The notes under the pieces are model-generated. The model saw nothing but the letters and a program-made list of their open reading frames with translations, was not told the origin of the DNA and made no database searches. Source: M3007 sp040397785 (GTDB lineage: Bacteria; Bacteroidota; Bacteroidia; Chitinophagales; Saprospiraceae). From it: a stretch of 64,000 bases of DNA. The position numbers were made by a program, and so were the translations under genes. This document shows, piece after piece, positions 27,295 through 35,896 of the stretch (within the stretch, counting starts at the first letter, position 1; each line of letters starts with the position of its first letter). The stretch is taken from positions 1 through 64,000 of the forward strand of contig JBBAVI010000022.1 in assembly GCA_040397785.1 (NCBI GenBank), read 5' to 3'.

Positions 27295-28503
27295 CTACCA
27301 GCTGCGCACCTGATGTGGATAGCGAATCACATATGCTTCTTTGATCAATTGTGTGAGGCGATCACGCAACTGTTCGATACCTTCTTTGCTTTGTGCAGAG
27401 ATGAAAATGTTTTCGCCATAGTTGTGCATCAGCCGTTCTTTTAAGTCGGCTTCAATTTCCAGGCGGGTTGGGGCATCCAGTAGATCGTCAAAAAAGGTTT
27501 CCCGGTACAAATCCACTTTATTGCCGATCATCAGGGTCGGTTTTTCGGCCACGCCCAGTTCCTCCAGCGTTTTTTGCACTGTTTTAATATGGTCTTCAAA
27601 TTGCGGATGGGCAATATCCACTACATGCAACAGAATATCGCATTCGCGTACCTCATCGAGGGTGCTTTTGAAACTTTCCACCAGGTGATGCGGCAATTTT
27701 CGGATAAAACCAACCGTATCAGAGAGTAAAAAAGGGACTTGTCCGAATACAACCTTGCGCACCGTCGTATCCAGGGTGGCAAATAATTTATTCTCGGCCA
27801 ATACTTCCGATTTGGAGAGCAGGTTCATGAGGGTGCTTTTACCCACATTGGTGTAGCCCACGAGTGCCACTCGAATCAGTTCGCCCCGGGTTTTACGTTG
27901 TGTTTGCGATTGCCGGTCAATGTCGCGCAATTTATCTTCCAGGATTTTAATCCGATATTGTACAATGCGTCGGTCCGTTTCAATTTGGGTTTCCCCCGGA
28001 CCGCGCATACCGATACCGCCGCGCTGGCGTTCCAAGTGCGTCCACAAACCGCGCAGGCGGGGGAGCAGGTACTTCATTTGAGCCAGTTCTACTTGTGCTT
28101 TAGCTTGGGAAGATTGAGCGCGGTTGGCAAAAATATCAAGGATCAGGGTAGAGCGATCCAGAATTTTAACCTTAAGGGCCTCTTCCAGGTGATTGTTTTG
28201 CCTTCCGGTGAGGTCATCGTCAAAAATCACCAAATTAATTTCCGGATGCCGGTCGAGGTACACGGCGATTTCTTTAACCTTGCCACTGCCGATAAAATGC
28301 AGGTGATCAGGATGTTGGAGGCGTTGGGTAAAACGCTTCACCGTAATAGCGCCAGCGGTGAGCGCTAAAAATTCGAGTTCATCAAAGTATTCATGGGCCT
28401 GGGTCTCGTTTGAGTCGGGTGTGATCACGCCAACCAGGATTGCGTACTCTGTTTCTTTTTTTAAACTATCGGTTTTTTCACCGAGTGTCCATTCTTTTGC
28501 CAT
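27295..28503 (-). CDS. hflX: GTPase HflX
   Basis: The product is 402 residues. HflX is a ribosome-binding GTPase that splits stalled or hibernating ribosomes. The N-terminal domain has the nucleotide-binding FIGSGKVKEIA and NLVIFDDDLTGRQNNHLEE; the middle has the glycine-rich GGIGMRGPGETQIETDRR; the G domain has G1 GYTNVGKST, G3 DTVGFIRKLPHHLVESFKSTL and G4 NKVD. All are diagnostic. The recJ gene begins 79 bases downstream with its own -7 box, so they may be read separately. A promoter is proposed at 28621-28654. Confidence 0.96.
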   Translation of the reverse strand: MAKEWTLGEKTDSLKKETEYAILVGVITPDSNETQAHEYFDELEFLALTAGAITVKRFTQRLQHPDHLHFIGSGKVKEIAVYLDRHPEINLVIFDDDLTGRQNNHLEEALKVKILDRSTLILDIFANRAQSSQAKAQVELAQMKYLLPRLRGLWTHLERQRGGIGMRGPGETQIETDRRIVQYRIKILEDKLRDIDRQSQTQRKTRGELIRVALVGYTNVGKSTLMNLLSKSEVLAENKLFATLDTTVRKVVFGQVPFLLSDTVGFIRKLPHHLVESFKSTLDEVRECDILLHVVDIAHPQFEDHIKTVQKTLEELGVAEKPTLMIGNKVDLYRETFFDDLLDAPTRLEIEADLKERLMHNYGENIFISAQSKEGIEQLRDRLTQLIKEAYVIRYPHQVRSW

Positions 28504-28620
28504 AGGAGCGCCGTCTTAGGCTGCATGTTTAAGGTAGTGTAGTTGCGGTGGACGTGGTAGCGGTAGTTTGAAACCTCCAATACGCCTACTTTGCAACGAT
28601 ACGAATACAGCCTGAACACA

Positions 28621-28654
28621 CAAAGATACGGGGAATTAGGCGCGAAACTTCAAA
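28621..28654 (-). promoter_or_regulatory. Candidate hflX promoter
   Basis: Read on the minus strand, TTTG (28654-28651) is followed after 22 bases by TATCTTTG (28628-28621), an exact -7 box with slightly long spacing. The hflX ATG is about 118 bases downstream. Confidence 0.45.
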
Positions 28655-28993
28655 GTTTAATAATCTATATTTGTCTTTGACAAATGCTTGCAGTTTTTTA
28701 TTGACTTATTCTTAATTTCAGATTAATTCTTTCAGAAAATTACATAACTGTCACATTCTTGACTCTTCTAAAAAAGAAATAATAAGTACCATTAATTGGG
28801 TATAATTACTAGATTTTAAAAATGTACCTTTGCGGAAGAAAATTCGAACCAAATTATGCAGGAATATTATTCCCTGTCATAAATTATTTCAATTTATTTC
28901 CCAGTGTATATTTTAATACCTCACGAATTGATTTACTGATTTTTGTTGCATGTTAAATACACGTGGCATACATGTTAACTACATGAATGCTGG

Positions 28994-29203
28994 TTAATCA
29001 ACCAATTTTAATTCGTTGGTTTGCGGCATTTTATCGTCATTAATCTGCTTCACGCATTTCATCCAAAATTCGCTTTTTTGCATAGCACCGATGATGTACA
29101 TCGTCGGAACAGAGTTGCTATGTTTTTTGAAAAAATACCTGGTTATTACAAGTCCTAATTGTAATCTTCTTTTTAAATCTCTGTTAATTTCCAATGCACA
29201 CAA
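28994..29203 (-). pseudogene. Short frame, possible gene remnant
   Basis: A 69-codon minus-strand frame with balanced charged and hydrophobic residues (LKRRLQLGLVITRYFFKKHS, YIIGAMQKSEFWMKCVKQ) begins only with TTG and has no promoter. The same frame is open for about 10 further codons upstream without an ATG, so it may be the tail of a decayed gene. No family is recognised. Confidence 0.25.
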
Positions 29204-29320
29204 CGCGATGGCAATTTGATTTGTACCAACAAATCAGGGTAATTTTATTGCCTAAACGAAATTGAATCTTCATTAACTTCTTATAAATTTTGTGCCAAAA
29301 GCACATAAAGACTAACTTTT

Positions 29321-30580
29321 ATGAAAACTAATTTCAACAAACTGCTATGCTTGGTACTTGTGTGTGTATCATGCCAGCTTCATGCTCAAAATTGGGGTGC
29401 TTTCACTCCGACCTTATCACAGTTAGACAGTGCACAACGTGCGCAGTATTTGTCGAACCTGAGCAATTTGCAAACTTCTTGGAACATCGATTCCCTGAAC
29501 CTGGGATCTGGCCTGGATAGTTTGAACGCAGCCCTGGGTGGTATTGATCCAACCACGGGTCTTGACAGCCTGTCCGCAGAATGGGGAATCCGTCGGGATT
29601 CTTTGTTGAGCTGGCTGCCTGGTTCTGTGTTGAACGCACCCGATCAGGATACCCTCCTTTCTGAATTCGACCGTATCCGCGACATTTGGTTTGCTAACAA
29701 CGACAGCATCACCCGCGGTTTTGGTCTTTACCAAGATAGCTTGCAGGGGAATGTGCCTGTTTTTGGTACCAGCTTCGATACATTAGGTGCCGAACACCAA
29801 CTGAGCCTCGACAGCCTGAACCAAAACTTGACGGCCGCTTTTGACACCACCTCAGCCAATGGGATCAGCAACATCAGCAGCTTTTTTGATCAAATTTTTA
29901 ACAAAAGCCTATTCACCTCTTTGGAGTTATACGGTGGCCGTGCTTCTACCACAGGCAGCTATTATGGCAGCAATTTCAGTATCCCTGCCAATGTAATCGG
30001 TATGCGCTCGGTAGAACAATTTGACCGTACCTGGGAAGCCCGCTGGGCTTTTCAAGTAAGTGGTACCACCAAAGCAATTGGCGACCCTGCCAACGGCGAA
30101 AAAGATGCCGCTTCTGGTAACGATCGCTTCAACCCACTTTCCATTGATGGCAATTTCTCCATCATGTACAATTTGAACATCCTTTCTATTGGCGAGAACT
30201 TGCCGGTTCGCCTCATTTCTTTGCTTGGTTTTGAAGCATCTTCTTTCTGCCCAACTTACCGCGAATTTAACCAACCCTTTACCAACAACAATAAAGGATA
30301 TACAACGGGTTGGGGACCACAAATTGGCGCAGGTTTCTCTACGAAAATCGCCCGTTTTACGGCTTTCACCCTCGGTACCTTGTCGTTTGGTGAAGTAAAC
30401 CTGGGTGGACCAGAATATCGCTACTTCAACACCCAGATCGAAGCGGGTATCCGTTTCGACAATAAAGTGACCATGCGGGTGCGCACTGGAACGACCAGCT
30501 GGGCGCCGCAAAGCCATAAGATTTTCAACAACCACCAAGTGACAATTGGCTTGCCAATTTCTGCTTTGTTTAAGTTGTAA
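29321..30580 (+). CDS. Secreted protein with DSL repeats and a barrel-like C-terminal half, unknown
   Basis: The product is 419 residues with a signal peptide (ending QLHAQ). Residues about 30-190 carry a spaced repeat in which the triplet DSL recurs six times (for example NIDSLNLGS, GLDSLNAAL, GLDSLSAEW, RRDSLLSW, YQDSLQGN, LDSLNQNL), giving a probably helical domain. From about 195 the chain turns strand-rich with alternating polarity (LELYGGRASTTGSYYGSN to VTIGLPISALFKL), like an outer-membrane barrel. I recognise no family. It is monocistronic, with a long AT-rich upstream region and a strong hairpin downstream. Confidence 0.75.
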   Translation: MKTNFNKLLCLVLVCVSCQLHAQNWGAFTPTLSQLDSAQRAQYLSNLSNLQTSWNIDSLNLGSGLDSLNAALGGIDPTTGLDSLSAEWGIRRDSLLSWLPGSVLNAPDQDTLLSEFDRIRDIWFANNDSITRGFGLYQDSLQGNVPVFGTSFDTLGAEHQLSLDSLNQNLTAAFDTTSANGISNISSFFDQIFNKSLFTSLELYGGRASTTGSYYGSNFSIPANVIGMRSVEQFDRTWEARWAFQVSGTTKAIGDPANGEKDAASGNDRFNPLSIDGNFSIMYNLNILSIGENLPVRLISLLGFEASSFCPTYREFNQPFTNNNKGYTTGWGPQIGAGFSTKIARFTAFTLGTLSFGEVNLGGPEYRYFNTQIEAGIRFDNKVTMRVRTGTTSWAPQSHKIFNNHQVTIGLPISALFKL

Positions 30581-30692
30581 ATCGAATTTACCATGAAAAT
30601 TGCCGGAAATCAATCTAAACTGATCCATTTCCGGTCACGCTGTTTCTCCAGTACACCTGATCATCCTGTATTCCGAATATCGTAGCGTATGA

Positions 30693-30722
30693 ATGGCCCT
30701 GCATGCAGGGCCATTTGTATTT
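30693..30722 (+). terminator. Terminator with a 22-base perfect palindrome
   Basis: Bases 30693-30714 read ATGGCCCTGCA and its exact complement, followed by TTGTATTTT. It lies about 110 bases after the 29321 gene and can fold as a GC-rich stem with a T-rich tail. Confidence 0.7.
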
Positions 30723-30863
30723 TCAGCGGGTTGGTGGTCTTTTATCTGATCACCATAATTTCTCGTACTTTTGCCCGCTCCGGTGCACGTTTTTTCATTT
30801 ATTCCATTTTACAACACCTGCCGACGCTGGTGCTCGGACAATACGGCGGGAAACTACCCTTTC

Positions 30864-33443
30864 ATGATGCCTCGTTTTTTGCACTTTCGGCCGGTTTTAT
30901 GCCTCGTTTTTTTTGTTTTTTCATCGTTTTGCTTGGTACAAGCCCAAGAAGCGCCTACACTTAACTACTACCTGCCGAATACCGTTTATGATAAAACGGT
31001 TCCAACACCAGCGCAGTTTCTGGGCTTTGAAGTAGGTGCATGGCATGTGAGCCACGACCAACTGCTTGCCTACCTGCGCGAACTCGCACGCACCAGTCCG
31101 CGTGTGCAATTACGCCAGTACGCGCGTACACACGAGCAACGCCCTTTAATTTGCCTTACAATTTCGGATACGGCCAACTTAAACAACCTGGAATCGATTC
31201 GTACCCAACGACTTACGTTGTTAGACCCCGCAAAAGCCGATCAGGTGGCGCTGGATAAAATGCCCGCAGTATGGTATGCCGGTTACTCGATTCATGGCAA
31301 TGAAACCAGTGGAAGCAATGCCGCCCTGTTGTTTGCCTATTATTTGGCCGCCGCCGACAACCCGGAACTGAACCAGTTTCTGAAAAATACCGTGGTGCTG
31401 CTTGATCCTTGCTTCAACCCCGATGGCATGCAACGCTTTTCAAATTGGGTGAATAGCCGCCACAGCAAAACCCTGAGTGCCGACCCCGCCGGAGACGAAT
31501 TTAAAGAACCCTGGCCTCAAGGCCGTACCAACCATTATTGGTTCGACCTAAACCGCGATTGGCTGGTGATGCAACAACCCGAATCGGCCGGACGGGTGGC
31601 AATCCTGCAAGACTGGAAACCCAACGTGATCACCGATCACCACGAAATGGGCAGCAATTCCACTTTTTTCTTTCAGCCAGGGGTGCCTTCGCGGGTCAAC
31701 CCGATCACGCCCGCCCGCAACCAGGAACTCACCGCTAAAATTGCTACCTACCACGCCAAACTCCTTTCCGCCAGGAAAATCCTGTTTTTTACCCGCGAAA
31801 ACTACGACGACTTCTATTACGGGAAAGGATCTACCTACCCGGATGTAAATGGCGGCATCGGTATCCTGTTCGAACAGGCCAGCAGCCGGGGCAATATACA
31901 GGAAACCGACAACGGGCTGCTCACGTTCCCGTATACCATTCGCAACCAGGTGCTTACCTCTTTTTCGACCATGCAGGCAATTGCCGAAATGCGGGTGGAA
32001 TTGAATGAATATTTGCGCCGCTTTTACCAGGAAAATAAGGAGGTTGCTAAACAGGATGCCGTAAAAGCATACATTTTTGGGAGTGCATTGGGGCAAGAAG
32101 CCATGGCGCCCTTACTTCAGATATTAGACCGCCACCGCATTCGATGGAATGGCCTGTCCCAGGAAATCAAGGTGGGAAATACGCGTTTTGCGCCCAATAA
32201 AGCGGTCATTGTGCCTTTGGATCAGGCGCAATATCGACTTATCAAAGGCATTTTTAGCGCTCCAACCAGTTTTCAGGACTCCATTTTTTATGATATTTCG
32301 GCCTGGACGCTCCCTTATGCAATGGGCCTTGATTTTGCTGAACTAGGGATCAAAGATTTTAACCCTGCTTTATTGGCCGAACCGGGCTTTGCAACCGAAG
32401 TGCCTATCCAAACCTACGACCCGCTGGCCCCCAGTCCTTTTGCTTTTGCCGTGGAATGGGGACATCCTCAATCGCCCCGCGCGTTGGCTGCATTATTGCA
32501 CGCGGGAATCCGTGTCAAAATGGCCATGCAGCCCTTCAAGGCCGATAACCGCGCCTATGCTGCGGGAACGCTTTTGATTCCAGCCGACCGCCAGACAACG
32601 GAAAGTAACCTCCTGGGGCAACAATTAAAGGCTATTTTGCCCACAGAGATCACACTATTTTCCATAAAAAATGGCCTGACGGAAGAAGGGCCAGATTTGG
32701 GCAGCAGCAAATTTCCGGTTTTGCGGGCTCCAAAAGTGCTTATGGTGACCGGCGATGGCGTAAATCCAGCCGATGCAGGCGAAATCTGGCATTTGTTGGA
32801 TACCCGATATGGTCTTTCGATGACGATGATTGACCATGACCGCATAATCAATGCCAACCTTTCCAAATACAATGTGCTGGTATTGCCCGATGGCACCTAT
32901 AGCCTGCCCATCGAAAAATTGCGCGAATTTGTAGCAGCAGGCGGCACCTTAATTGCCACCGGCGATGCCCTCAAATGGCTGCGCAGTGCCAGCCTAATTA
33001 CCCTCGACATCCGCAATGCGGCCGTAGATGCACCCCTAAAACGCCTACCTTATGGCGGATTAGACGATGACCTTGGCGCGTTGCGGATGCCAGGCGCTAT
33101 TTTTGAAGCACAATTGGATCTTACCCATCCACTCTGTTTTGGTTATACAAGGCCTACGTTGCCCATGTTTTTAGCCGATGCGCTTTTTATTGACCCATCC
33201 AAAAACCCTTATGGCAATCCAGCTGTTTTCACTGCGAATCCGCTGTTAGCCGGGTATATACACCCCAAACAAAAACCATTGGTTGCCAAATCGGCTGCAT
33301 TGGCCGTGGCAGGTATCGGAAAAGGACGGGTAATTTGTTTTCCCGGTAACCCCAATTTTCGAGGATTTTGGCTGGGTACCAACGGATTGTTTGCAAATGC
33401 CTTGTTTTTTGGCAATTTGATCAGTTCGGATGCTGCAAAATAA
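30864..33443 (+). CDS. Exported M14-family zinc carboxypeptidase-like protein
   Basis: The product is 859 residues with a signal peptide (LCLVFFVFSSFCLVQAQ). The peptidase M14 domain (about 45-370) has the zinc motif HxxE as SIHGNETSGSN (H144, E147), then NPDGMQRFSNWVNSR, the substrate-binding FDLNRDW, and VITDHHEMGSNSTFFF, where the third ligand histidine is expected. The C-terminal part (about 560-859) resembles the glutamine-amidotransferase-like domain found in large Bacteroidota M14 proteins (VLMVTGDGVNPADAGEIWHLLD, VAAGGTLIATGDAL). The start at 30864 is preferred over 30771 because a TACTTTTG -7 type box (30766-30773) overlaps the longer start. An S4 protein gene follows 25 bases downstream. 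Confidence 0.88.
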   Translation: MMPRFLHFRPVLCLVFFVFSSFCLVQAQEAPTLNYYLPNTVYDKTVPTPAQFLGFEVGAWHVSHDQLLAYLRELARTSPRVQLRQYARTHEQRPLICLTISDTANLNNLESIRTQRLTLLDPAKADQVALDKMPAVWYAGYSIHGNETSGSNAALLFAYYLAAADNPELNQFLKNTVVLLDPCFNPDGMQRFSNWVNSRHSKTLSADPAGDEFKEPWPQGRTNHYWFDLNRDWLVMQQPESAGRVAILQDWKPNVITDHHEMGSNSTFFFQPGVPSRVNPITPARNQELTAKIATYHAKLLSARKILFFTRENYDDFYYGKGSTYPDVNGGIGILFEQASSRGNIQETDNGLLTFPYTIRNQVLTSFSTMQAIAEMRVELNEYLRRFYQENKEVAKQDAVKAYIFGSALGQEAMAPLLQILDRHRIRWNGLSQEIKVGNTRFAPNKAVIVPLDQAQYRLIKGIFSAPTSFQDSIFYDISAWTLPYAMGLDFAELGIKDFNPALLAEPGFATEVPIQTYDPLAPSPFAFAVEWGHPQSPRALAALLHAGIRVKMAMQPFKADNRAYAAGTLLIPADRQTTESNLLGQQLKAILPTEITLFSIKNGLTEEGPDLGSSKFPVLRAPKVLMVTGDGVNPADAGEIWHLLDTRYGLSMTMIDHDRIINANLSKYNVLVLPDGTYSLPIEKLREFVAAGGTLIATGDALKWLRSASLITLDIRNAAVDAPLKRLPYGGLDDDLGALRMPGAIFEAQLDLTHPLCFGYTRPTLPMFLADALFIDPSKNPYGNPAVFTANPLLAGYIHPKQKPLVAKSAALAVAGIGKGRVICFPGNPNFRGFWLGTNGLFANALFFGNLISSDAAK

Positions 33444-33468
33444 GGTTTTTTCTTATTAAAAATATACC

Positions 33469-33684
33469 ATGGATACCTTTCAACTTAAAGAAGATCAGTC
33501 TTTTATCGAACTCAACAAGCTGCTGAAAGCGGTATATTGGGTAGGTACGGGCGGCGAGGCCAATATGCGCATTGAAAATGAAGAAGTGCGGGTAAATGAT
33601 GCGGTAGAAACCCGCAAACGCAAAAAACTGACGCCCGGCGATGTGGTTATTTTCGACGGGAAAACGGTAAGTATCACCCTATAA
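33469..33684 (+). CDS. Small S4-domain RNA-binding protein
   Basis: The product is 71 residues and consists of one S4 RNA-binding fold, like E. coli YbcJ. Typical features are IELNKLLKAVYWVGTGGEA, MRIENEEVRVNDAVETRKRKKL and LTPGDVVIFDGKTVSI. Such proteins bind structured RNA, probably rRNA or tRNA. It lies 25 bases after the M14 gene and 11 bases before the radical SAM gene, so the three are likely one transcript. Confidence 0.9.
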   Translation: MDTFQLKEDQSFIELNKLLKAVYWVGTGGEANMRIENEEVRVNDAVETRKRKKLTPGDVVIFDGKTVSITL

Positions 33685-33695
33685 TCGGCTTTATT

Positions 33696-35894
33696 TTGAC
33701 ACCCAAGTTGCTGCTTATTACACCGCCGTTTACCCAGTTGAATACACCGTATCCGGCCACTGCTTACCTGAAAGGCTTCCTGAACACCAAAGGAATTGCA
33801 TCTTTTCAGGCTGATTTGGGTATTGAATTGATTCTAAAATTATTTTCTCGGGCCGGTTTACAAGTTGTTTTTGATGATTTGGATGCCTCGGATATTGAAC
33901 TTTCGGAAAATAGTTACCGCATTTATAGCCTGAAATCGGACTACCTGAGCACCATTCAGCCGGTTATGCGGTTTTTACAACATAAAAACCCCACGCTGGC
34001 GCACAGCATTTGCGACCGCACTTTTTTGCCGGAAGCCAGCCGTTTTCAGCAACTAGAGGATCTTGAATGGGCCTTTGGCACCTTGGGCATTCAGGATAAA
34101 GCGCGGCATTTAGCTACCTTATATTTGGAAGACCTCGGCGATTTGATCAAGGAAGCCGTGGATCCGCATTTTGGATTCAGCCGGTATGCCGAACGGTTGG
34201 GAAGGTCCGCCACGCATTTTGATCCCATCCATGCCGCATTGCAAGCGCCCGAAACCCGCTTGTCGACCTGGCTGCAGGAAATCCTGGAAACAAAAATAAA
34301 GCAGGCACAGCCTAATGTTTTGTGCATTTCTGTGCCGTTTCCCGGCAATTTGTTTGGCGCACTCAAATGTGGACAATACATCAAAAAGCACCATCCCCAC
34401 ATCAAAGTCGTGATGGGGGGCGGTTTTGTGAATACCGAATTGCGCAGTGTTTCGGAGGAGCGCCTGTTCGATTATGTAGATTATTTGTGCCTGGATGATG
34501 GCGAAGCCCCCTTGCTGCATCTGCTCGAACATCTTGATAATCAGCGCGAAACCGCACAACTGAAGCGCGTTTTTACCCGTATTCACGGCGTGGTAAGTTA
34601 TTGCAACGGGGCGGTTGAAAAAGACATTGCCCAGCGCGAAACCGGTACCCCCGATTACAGCGATTTGCTTTTACGCGATTATTTGTCGGTCATCGAAATT
34701 GCCAATCCCATGCACCGGCTTTGGAGCGATGGACGTTGGAACAAACTGACCTTGGCGCACGGCTGTTATTGGGGGAAATGCTCTTTTTGTGATATCAGCC
34801 TCGATTATATTAAAAATTATGAACCGCTCACGGCGGCCATGTTGTGCGACCGCATTGAAACCATCGTTGCCCAAACGGGCGAAAACGGCTTCCATTTTGT
34901 CGATGAGGCGGCCCCGCCTGCACTCCTGCGCGACCTTGCTATTGAAATACTGCGTCGGCAACTTACGGTGGTGTGGTGGACCAATATTCGTTTTGAAAAA
35001 AACTTTAGTCCCGATTTGTGCCGTTTGTTGAAAGCCGCGGGCTGTATTGCGGTCACCGGCGGATTGGAAGTTGCTTCCGACCGACTGTTGACAAAAATGC
35101 AAAAAGGGGTGACGGTGGCCCAGGTTGCGCGGGTAGCCGATGCTTTTACCCAGGCAGGCATTATGGTACATGCTTATCTGATGTATGGTTTTCCGACCCA
35201 AACGGAACAGGAAACCATCGACTCTCTGGAAATGGTGCGTCAATTGTTCCAAAATGGGGTATTGCAATCGGGTTTTTGGCACTTGTTTGCCATGACCGCC
35301 CACAGTCCGGTGGGCTTGGATCCGGCTGCTTTTGGCGTCGTGCGCACCGGGCCGGAATGGGGGCGTTTTGCCGACAATGACCTCGCGCATGAGGATCCTT
35401 CCGGTGCCGACCACGAGTTATACGCAGAAGGATTGCGCAAATCCTTGTTCAATTACATGCACGGCGTAGGTTTGGATTTTCCGTTGGCTTCCTGGTTTGA
35501 TGTTAAAACGCCGCGCACCAGTGTGTCTGCCAATTACATCGAACAATGTTTAATGACCTTGCCGGAATCAACCCCGCGCCCGAATGCGCTAGTCTGCTGG
35601 TTGGGCAATACACCGCAAAGCAACCCGTTTGAAATAGAGGAAGGAAAAAAACAGATCGCAATGGCCGAACTGGCTTTTAGCAACAAAAAAGAAGACTGGT
35701 ATTTGGCCTTGCCCGCCGAAACAGGCACTTGGTTGGCCGAAATATTGGGTGAAATCAGTTTGCCCGGAAAGGGGCCGATGTTATTCAACACGTTCCAGGC
35801 CCGCTTTCAGGCAGCAGGTTTAGATGCAATCGACCCATTTTTGCAATCGCCGGAAGGACAGGCATTGCGCGAAAAGGGGTTGTTGATTGTGTGA
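33696..35894 (+). CDS. Radical SAM protein with N-terminal B12-binding-like domain
   Basis: The product is 732 residues. An N-terminal region (about 1-290) includes a cobalamin-binding-like fold with KVVMGGGFVNTELRSVSE and YLCLDDGEAPLLHLLEHL. The radical SAM cluster motif is GCYWGKCSFCD, with C357, C362 and C365 (CX4CX2C spacing, seen in the BchE-like branch). Then come HFVDEAAPPALLRDL, VWWTNIRFEKNF and GLEVASDRLLTKMQKGV, typical of the TIM-barrel. The last 200 residues are not recognised. The start is TTG at 33696, 11 bases after the S4 gene's stop; no ATG lies near. The substrate is unknown and no partner gene reveals it. Confidence 0.88.
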   Translation: MTPKLLLITPPFTQLNTPYPATAYLKGFLNTKGIASFQADLGIELILKLFSRAGLQVVFDDLDASDIELSENSYRIYSLKSDYLSTIQPVMRFLQHKNPTLAHSICDRTFLPEASRFQQLEDLEWAFGTLGIQDKARHLATLYLEDLGDLIKEAVDPHFGFSRYAERLGRSATHFDPIHAALQAPETRLSTWLQEILETKIKQAQPNVLCISVPFPGNLFGALKCGQYIKKHHPHIKVVMGGGFVNTELRSVSEERLFDYVDYLCLDDGEAPLLHLLEHLDNQRETAQLKRVFTRIHGVVSYCNGAVEKDIAQRETGTPDYSDLLLRDYLSVIEIANPMHRLWSDGRWNKLTLAHGCYWGKCSFCDISLDYIKNYEPLTAAMLCDRIETIVAQTGENGFHFVDEAAPPALLRDLAIEILRRQLTVVWWTNIRFEKNFSPDLCRLLKAAGCIAVTGGLEVASDRLLTKMQKGVTVAQVARVADAFTQAGIMVHAYLMYGFPTQTEQETIDSLEMVRQLFQNGVLQSGFWHLFAMTAHSPVGLDPAAFGVVRTGPEWGRFADNDLAHEDPSGADHELYAEGLRKSLFNYMHGVGLDFPLASWFDVKTPRTSVSANYIEQCLMTLPESTPRPNALVCWLGNTPQSNPFEIEEGKKQIAMAELAFSNKKEDWYLALPAETGTWLAEILGEISLPGKGPMLFNTFQARFQAAGLDAIDPFLQSPEGQALREKGLLIV

Positions 35895-35896
35895 TT

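Larger units (their letters stand above)
28504..29320. other. 817-bp AT-rich intergenic region
   Basis: The region separates divergent hflX and the 29321 gene. It holds a minus-strand promoter (28621-28654), a plus-strand TACCTTTG box at 28825-28832 that would give a leader of about 480 bases for the 29321 gene, and one weak minus-strand frame (28994-29203). Otherwise nothing is recognised. Confidence 0.55.

Noticed and set aside
29016..29219. 67-codon plus-strand frame in the hflX upstream gap
   Set aside because: It is the complement of another weak frame and its hydrophobic character follows from AT-rich DNA.
30689..30964. 91-codon hydrophobic frame on the plus strand
   Set aside because: It starts inside the terminator palindrome and overlaps the signal peptide region of the M14 peptidase in another frame.
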